DNA from: Ophiocordyceps camponoti-saundersi (nom. inval.)
Taxonomy: Eukaryota; Ascomycota; Sordariomycetes; Hypocreales; Ophiocordycipitaceae
NCBI GenBank assembly: GCA_003339415.1
Contig: PDHQ01000598.1
Span: forward strand, 1-14,316
Direction of reading: 5' to 3'
Length of the DNA: 14,316 bases
Shown here piece by piece: positions 9,480 through 14,316 of this stretch (the first letter of the stretch is position 1; every line of letters starts with the position of its first letter). Under the pieces are notes generated by a model, which ran no database searches, was not told where the DNA came from, and saw only the letters and a program-made list of their open reading frames with translations. The position numbers and the translations under genes were made by a program.

Positions 9480-10060
9480 TTATAAAAAAGGGAGGTATTA
9501 AGTTTAATATAACCTAAAAAATATAAAAGTATTATTTTACTTACTATATAAATTCTTTTATATTAAGGAAATAAGCTTACTATAATTAGGATAACTTATA
9601 CTATTATTTATAAATATTAAAAGATAGGTAACTTTACTTAGCTACTAAGGTAAGTATTTTTAAAATAATAAGGTTATTATTTACTATTATATTTAAAATA
9701 CTAAGGTAATAATAAACTAGTATTTTTTAATATTATTTATATTATAAAATATAACCGATATTTTCTAAAATTTATTAACTAATATATATTCGCTAATTCT
9801 TTTTATAAGAAATAAAAAATTATTATTTAAAAATAATAAGAAGTATTATCTTATAAAAGAAAGGTTAATAAAATCGATTTCGCTATAAATATTAAATTTT
9901 ATAAATATTAAAAAAGGGGTAAGTTTTATTTAAAAAGTGCTAAAAGTTTTAAAAGTTTTTTCTATTAAGGATATTAGTGAAGGGACTTTTATATTAATAT
10001 TTTTAAGTTTTTTAAATTCTTCTTAGATAAACTAGCCTAAGTTTATTTAAATTTCGTAGC
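9480..10060 (-). pseudogene. Protease-like segment between gag and RT
   Basis: The region lies where an aspartic protease is expected. At 9864-9884 the - strand reads SEIDFIN followed by SFIRQ, which resembles the residues just after the D-S/T-G active site in fungal gypsy proteases (D-S-G-S-E-x-x-F-I). The D-S-G triplet itself is not readable; the three codons before SEIDFIN read N-I-Y. Further on come ISEYILVNKF and VIFYNINNIKKY, compatible with the beta-rich protease fold. Called mainly on position. Confidence 0.55.
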
Positions 10061-11130
10061 CTTTACTTTTTTTAAATATTTTAACTAATAATTAAATTCC
10101 TTATAGCCTTTTTTTTATAATAAAAATAAGTTTAAATATCTTATTTTTAGTCTAATAAGTTTAATTTACTTTTACTTTCTCTAAAATAATAATTATTACC
10201 TTATTAGTAATAAGGCTTAGAAGACTTATTTAAATAATAATAACTTATACTAAAGTTAGTTTATTAATATTTTATTAAGTTATTATAATAATATTAGTAT
10301 AATTTACCTAAATTAGAATCCTAGATTTATTAAGCTAAAAATACTATTTCCTAATAGTTAAGAGTATCTAGCTAATATTATTCTAAAATCTTAGTATATA
10401 GCTAAGGAAATAATTAAAAGAAATAATTAAGAGTAAGTTTCTTAAAAAGATAAGTATTAAAATATTTTTCTAAGCCTTTTAAGTAAATATAAAAGTTATA
10501 AGGTATTTAGTTATCTTATTACTTAATATCTTAAAAAGTTATTATTATTATTACTATTTAATTTCTAAAATTTTTAAGGAAGTTATATAATTACTCTTTT
10601 AATATAAACTAATTATTTATAAATTAAGTTTATTTTTTAGTAAATAAGCTATATTTATAAGATCTTTAATATATATAAAGATTTAAGTATATATTATCTA
10701 AAGCTTTAAGAATTTTATTCTTATCTTTATAATATTTTTTAGAAGCTATAAGGAAAAAGTTTTTGAAATCTTTAAGCTAATCTTAATATTTTTAAATTAT
10801 AAGTTATTTCTTTAGTTTAATAAGATTTTAAAGTTTAATATCTTTATCTTAGCTAAAGTTTAATATTAATAAGTAACGCTTATACTAAGAACTCGTAGCT
10901 AAATTAGCGGGGTTTCCTTTAAAAATTAAAATATCCTAAGAATTATTAATTCCTTATTCTTAAAGAAAGTTAGTAATAAAATTCTAAAATATCTTTTCCT
11001 AAGGAGTAAGATTATATTAAGTAGCTTCTAAGGTTTTAATAAGGGGGACTATTTTAGCTTAAGCTAGATAGTTTAAAAAGGGAGTAAAGGAGATATTTAA
11101 AAAATAGTCCTTTACTTATAAAGGTTAGTT
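10060..11130 (-). pseudogene. gag: gag relict with zinc knuckle
   Basis: The - strand reads from about 11110 as a capsid-like sequence: LKIVPLIKTLEATQYNLTPQ, KALDNIYLNLYIYQRSYKYS (about 10640-10700), YIYLKGLEKYFNTYLFKKLT and KILEQY. At 10088-10128 the pattern of a C-x2-C-x4-H-x4-C zinc knuckle is seen with all ligands changed to Tyr: TYFYY, then GYKEFNY, with the basic KKK between. The knuckle is split by what looks like one missing base in the eight-T run (+ strand) 10109-10116. The knuckle would bind element RNA during particle assembly. No ATG remains at the start, so the true start is unknown. The segment lies just inside the 5' LTR. Confidence 0.8.
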
Positions 11131-11235
11131 TTAAGAGTAAGTTATATAAGGTATAATAAAATATATAAAGATCGGTATTAAGTTAAAAGTAATAAATTTA
11201 AGCTAAAAATAAATATTTTTTAAGAAAAATTAAAG

Positions 11236-11650
11236 TTAGAAAAGAATCTTATATAAAATATACTAAGAAAAAAAGATAGTAATAATTAAGTTAGAAAATA
11301 TAAAGAAAAATATATAAGTATATATTATAAAGATTTATTTTAAAAGTTATATTAAGAGTAAAGCTAATTTTTACTAAATTATAATATTAAAAACTATTAT
11401 AAACTATATATAAGGAGATTATAACTTAGGGGCAAACTCCTTATAATATAAACTATAGTTTTTAGAGTTTTATTTAGGACCTTAGTATAGTTTAAAAATT
11501 TACTTTCTATATCTAACTACTTTATTATAATTAGAAGTATATTATATATTTTCTAGCTAATTTTAGTATTTAGTTATAATAGCTTTATAATACTTATATA
11601 ACCTTATAGTTATCTTTTATATATAGTTATTTTAAAACTTTATTATAATT
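11236..11650 (-). repeat. 5' LTR (right copy)
   Basis: Partner of 2332-2745, lying immediately upstream of gag in the - orientation, where the promoter-bearing LTR should be. It is more AT-rich than its partner in many aligned positions (for example gaatctt versus gaatcct, and atagtaa versus atagcga), but at others it keeps G or C that the left copy has lost. It contains a 9-bp hairpin, tataaggag at 11409-11417 and ctccttata at 11437-11445; in the left copy the arm is broken by a G. The retained gcaaactcc inside the loop side is one of the few surviving CpA sites in both copies. Confidence 0.9.
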
Positions 11651-12243
11651 TTAAAATAGCTAAAATAAGGAATCTAGCTTTATACTACTTTTAATATTTA
11701 AAAATATTATTTTAAAAACTATTAGTAAGTTAAATAAAAAGGGGAAAAATTAAAAAAAATTAATACTTACTTTTTTCTTTATATAAGGCTTTAAAAAATA
11801 AAAAATAAACTCTTCTAAGCTATTTTCTTTATTTAAATTAATAAAAAAGTTATTAGAATAATTAAAATTAGCTAAGCTAAGGGCTTTAGAAAAAGTAGTA
11901 TTTTTTTAATTTACTTCCTCTTTTAGCTTAGAATAATATTAGTAAAAATAAATAAAGGAAAAATAAATAAAGGAAAAATAAATAAAGGAATAAATAACTT
12001 ACTTAAAATACTTAGTTTTAAACTAATCTAAAATATTCTTTTTAAAGCTAAAATAAGAGGCTAAAAGCTAATTTTCTTAAAAATAATTATATTTAAGCTT
12101 TAAGTTAAGTATTATATTAAATAAATATAATAAATAACTTTTATAATTAATATAAGTTAGTTTTTTTAGAAAATATTTCTCTAGCTTATTTTTCCTTTAT
12201 AAAGTACTTAAAAGAAAAAAATTATAATAGTTTAACTAAGAAA
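11651..12243. other. AT-rich flank with no gene seen
   Basis: No readable coding relict and no counterpart of the - strand relict found left of the element. Contains only the 15-bp triplicate noted separately, plus short A and T runs. The 5-bp target-site duplication expected next to the LTR could not be identified, because the outer LTR ends are uncertain by a few bases. Confidence 0.5.
11944..11988. repeat. 3 x 15-bp tandem repeat
   Basis: Three identical copies of aaaaataaataaagg in tandem, followed by a partial fourth copy (aataaataa). A small local duplication in the right flank. No function suggested. Confidence 0.95.
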
Positions 12244-12655
12244 ATAAATATAAAAAAAATATAAAAAAATATAAAAAAATATAAAAAAATATAAAAAAAT
12301 ATAAAAAAAATATAAAAAAATATAAATAAAATATAAAAAATATAAAAAAATATAAAAAAATATAAAAAAATATAAAAAAAATATAAAAAAAATATAAAAA
12401 AATATAAAAAAATATAAAAAAATATAAAAAAAATATAAAAAAATATAAAAAAATATAAAAAAATATAAAAAAATATAAAAAAATATAAAAAAATATAAAA
12501 AAATATAAAAAAATATAAAAATATATAAAAAAATATAAAAAAATATAAAAAAATATAAAAAAATATAAAAAAATATAAAAAAATATAAAAAAATATAAAA
12601 AAATATAAAAAAATATAAAAAAATATAAAAAAATATAAAAAAATATAAAAATATT
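12244..12655. repeat. 10-bp minisatellite with phased A-tracts, about 40 units
   Basis: An array of about 410 bp made of the unit ataaaaaaat. Most units are exactly 10 bp; occasional 9- or 11-bp units and one ataaataaaa variant (near 12311-12330) lie in the left third, and a run of near-perfect 10-mers fills about 12430-12650. Each unit carries an A7-A8 tract, so A-tracts repeat once per helical turn, a pattern known to give intrinsically curved DNA. It contains no C or G at all. Confidence 0.96.
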
Positions 12656-13260
12656 AAAAAAAATAAAAAAAACTTATTAGTTTTAAAATTAAATTTTTAT
12701 ATTAAGCTTAAATTTTATAATTTATAAATAAGGAATTTAGCTTTTTATAAATTATATAAATATAAAATAAAGCTTTTAAAATTATAATATAAAGTTAACT
12801 TTAAAGCTTTATAAAAAGCTTTAAAAAAATCTTAAAAAGTTATTTTAAATTAGTAAAAGTATTTTATTTAATATTATTTATAGCGTTTTTTTTAATTCTT
12901 TATTTATTATATTATTTATAATATTAAAAATTACTAGCTTAAGCTAAAATACTATTTTTAATATATAAAATATTAAATTCTAGTAAGTAGCGTTATTTAA
13001 AAAAATATTAGTTAAAAAGTTAAAATAATAATATTAATATATAATAAAAAGTAATACTTACTTAAAAGGATTTTTTCTTTATTTAATTTTAAAAAAATAA
13101 TACTTTAGTTTTTTCCTTTTTTTAACCCTTTTTTAAAAAGTTTTTTTAGCTTTATATTATACTTTAAATTAGTAATAACTTATTAAAGCTAGTTAAAAAG
13201 CGCTAAAAAGATTAATTATAAAAATAAATAAATAAATAAAAATACTTATTAGAGAAATTT
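12656..13260. other. AT-rich stretch with no gene seen
   Basis: No coding relict recognised. It contains perfect palindromes such as tagcttaagcta at 12935-12946 (the same 12-mer occurs at 11055-11066 inside the gag relict) and a short (aaat) run at about 13221-13243. The C/T-rich blocks near 13070-13145 show no motif I can name. Confidence 0.5.
13221..13243. repeat. Short (AAAT)n run
   Basis: About five AAAT units with one extra A at each end. It uses the same unit as the long microsatellite that closes the window. Confidence 0.8.
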
Positions 13261-13790
13261 ATATCTTTTATCTATATTTTTTCTAAATTAATATAATTAG
13301 ATAAAATAACGTTATTTAAGGCTAAAAATAAGAAGGCTTTTAATATATATTATATTATAAGGTTAATAATATACGTTATATAGCGTAAATCTCCTTTAAA
13401 AAACTTTAAAAAAAGGTTTAAATAAGCTTTTTTAAAAGAGGCTATAAAGGTATTATTATTACTTATATTATCTTTTATAAAGCTATTAAAAAATTAGTAA
13501 AAAAGCCTTATAAAGAGTAATAAATAATAATAAAATAACTTACTTAAAAATTATTAAATAATTTAAAGCTAAATAAGGGCTTAAAGTAAAAAGAGTATTT
13601 TAAAAAATTTAAACGCTTATATAGCGTTTAGATAATTTATAAAAGCTTATTTTTTTAATTAATAAAATATTTAAAAAGAAGGAAGATTAATAATAAATAA
13701 ACTTATTTATTAAGTAAGAATTTAATATAAAATCTAAAGAAATATATATTAAAATAATTCTAATATACGCTGCTTAAGCGTTTAAAGTTT
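13261..13790 (+). pseudogene. Weak coding relict with alpha/HMG-box-like motif (speculative)
   Basis: One + frame can be followed for about 175 codons if TAA/TAG are read as former Gln or Trp. Pieces are FSKLIQLDKITLFKAKNKKA (about 13279-13338), KSPLKNFKKRFK and FLKEAIKVL (13390-13455), and KKSILKNLNAYIAFR (13588-13632). The last resembles the N-A-F-x-A-F-R start of fungal mating-type alpha boxes and some HMG boxes, but the Trp and Lys landmarks that should follow cannot be recognised. The core is also a DNA hairpin (taaacgct 13610-13617, agcgttta 13623-13630), which may explain its conserved look. Chance is a real possibility. No start codon remains. Confidence 0.25.
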
Positions 13791-14218
13791 AAATATTAAA
13801 TATTAAGTTAAGACTTTTAAAGTCTTTAATATATTTATTTAATTTACTATTAAGTAAATTAAGCCTTTTTTAAATTTATTATTTAAAAGCTTTTTAAGCT
13901 TTATTAGGTAAATTTTAAAATTAGCCTTAGTAAAGAAATTAATAATATAAGTTTAAAAAAATTAAAAATATTAAAAAGGGTTAAAAAGGGTTAAAAAAAG
14001 TAAATAAAATAAAGAAAAATAAATAACTTATAAGTTATAAAAGCTTTAAAGCTTTAAAAAAGAGGCTAAGCTAATAATATTAAAAGAGATATTATTATTA
14101 ATTAAAAAAAATATAATCTTTTTATAAGCCTTAGTTAAATTAAACTCTAAATATTATTTTTTAGCTTAAAATTCCTTAAAGAAGTTTAGTTTCTCTTCTT
14201 AAAGCTTTAAATTAAATT
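13791..14218. other. AT-rich stretch with no gene seen
   Basis: The frame of the preceding relict can be read on for some way, but nothing recognisable is encoded. Short features only: the near-palindrome aagacttttaaagtctt at 13810-13826 and a doubled aaaaagggtt at about 13973-13992. Confidence 0.45.
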
Positions 14219-14220
14219 AA

Positions 14221-14315
<95 letters not shown>

Positions 14316-14316
14316 A
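14219..14316. repeat. (AAAT)n microsatellite, at least 24 units
   Basis: A perfect tetranucleotide run (taaa unit as read from 14221) to the last base of the window, so its full length is unknown. The perfect repetition and lack of variants suggest recent slippage and not decay. Confidence 0.97.

Larger units (their letters stand above)
6340..10060 (-). pseudogene. pol: pol relict: protease, RT, RNase H, integrase, chromodomain
   Basis: A - strand polyprotein region running from the protease (right) to the chromodomain (left) in Ty3/gypsy order, about 1240 codons, a normal length for this family. Gln and Trp codons have become TAA or TAG throughout. Catalytic Asp residues after a T-ending codon have become Asn, and zinc-binding His and Cys have become Tyr. 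One clear frameshift lies at the six-A run 9276-9281 (+ strand), which sits between the start of the RT domain and its first conserved block. Removing one base there restores the family reading. Domains are described in separate entries. Gag lies directly upstream (10060-11130). Confidence 0.92.
2332..11650 (-). mobile_element. RIP-inactivated Ty3/gypsy chromovirus LTR retrotransposon
   Basis: Element of about 9.3 kb bounded by two direct repeats (LTRs) about 8.9 kb apart. Reading the - strand from right to left, the order is 5' LTR, gag with zinc knuckle, protease-like segment, reverse transcriptase, RNase H, integrase, chromodomain, extra 3.5-kb region, 3' LTR. Integrase after RNase H is the Ty3/gypsy (Metaviridae) order, not the Ty1/copia order. 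The C-terminal chromodomain places it among chromoviruses, which use this domain to target chromatin. It has no ATG start for gag-pol, dozens of in-frame stops, substituted catalytic residues and at least two homopolymer frameshifts, so it is dead. Its length exceeds the usual 5.5-7 kb for a fungal chromovirus because of the region 2760-6330. The terminal TG/CA dinucleotides and the target-site duplication cannot be read, since RIP removes TG and CA. Confidence 0.92.

Noticed and set aside
11046..11110. 10-bp inverted repeat (ggactatttt and aaaatagtcc) as a terminator or transposon end
   Set aside because: It lies inside the gag relict, is short, and has no direct flanking duplication.
1..14316. 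Mitochondrial, Plasmodium-like or Dictyostelium-like AT-rich DNA
   Set aside because: Those sequences are AT-rich but keep CpA, TpG and ATG codons and have open reading frames. Here CA/TG loss is specific, CpG is kept, and the recognisable gene is a fungal-type chromovirus.
14219..14316. Telomeric repeat
   Set aside because: The unit is AAAT, not the fungal TTAGGG type, and contains no G. It is an ordinary microsatellite.

Overview
The window looks like an AT-rich, transposon-derived block from a filamentous ascomycete (Pezizomycotina-type) genome that has been hit almost to saturation by repeat-induced point mutation (RIP). By eye, only about 33 CpA/TpG sites remain in 14.3 kb, while CpG, CpC and CpT are still common. 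ATG occurs once on the + strand (5257-5259) and twice on the - strand (CAT at 3484-3486 and 4572-4574). No intact protein gene, rRNA or tRNA was seen. Every coding region listed is a relict, recognised by conserved protein motifs read through the expected RIP changes (Gln/Trp codons to stop, Asp to Asn, Cys/His to Tyr). The species cannot be named from this sequence.

Layout. 1-168 is a 12-bp minisatellite. 169-589 holds no gene. 590-2331 is an unidentified coding relict on the - strand. 2332-11650 is the main feature: a degenerate Ty3/gypsy LTR retrotransposon of the chromodomain-bearing (chromovirus) type, oriented on the - strand. It has direct LTRs of about 414 bp (3' LTR 2332-2745, 5' LTR 11236-11650). 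Reading right to left it carries gag with a zinc knuckle, a protease-like segment, reverse transcriptase, RNase H, integrase with HHCC and D,D(35)E signatures, and a C-terminal chromodomain that ends near 6340.

Between the chromodomain and the 3' LTR lie about 3.5 kb that an ordinary chromovirus does not need. They hold a long, purine-rich coding relict on the + strand (about 3180-6330), rich in Lys/Arg/Ala/Glu and in probable former Asp, running tail-to-tail with pol. I do not recognise the protein. It is either an antisense accessory gene of the retrotransposon or the remains of a nested element, and it is the most interesting item in the window.

Right of the element, 11651-14316 is extremely AT-rich. 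It contains a 3 x 15-bp repeat, a 400-bp array of 10-bp units with A-tracts in helical phase, a weak + strand coding relict (about 13261-13790) with a short motif loosely resembling an alpha/HMG box, and an (AAAT)n microsatellite that runs off the end of the window.
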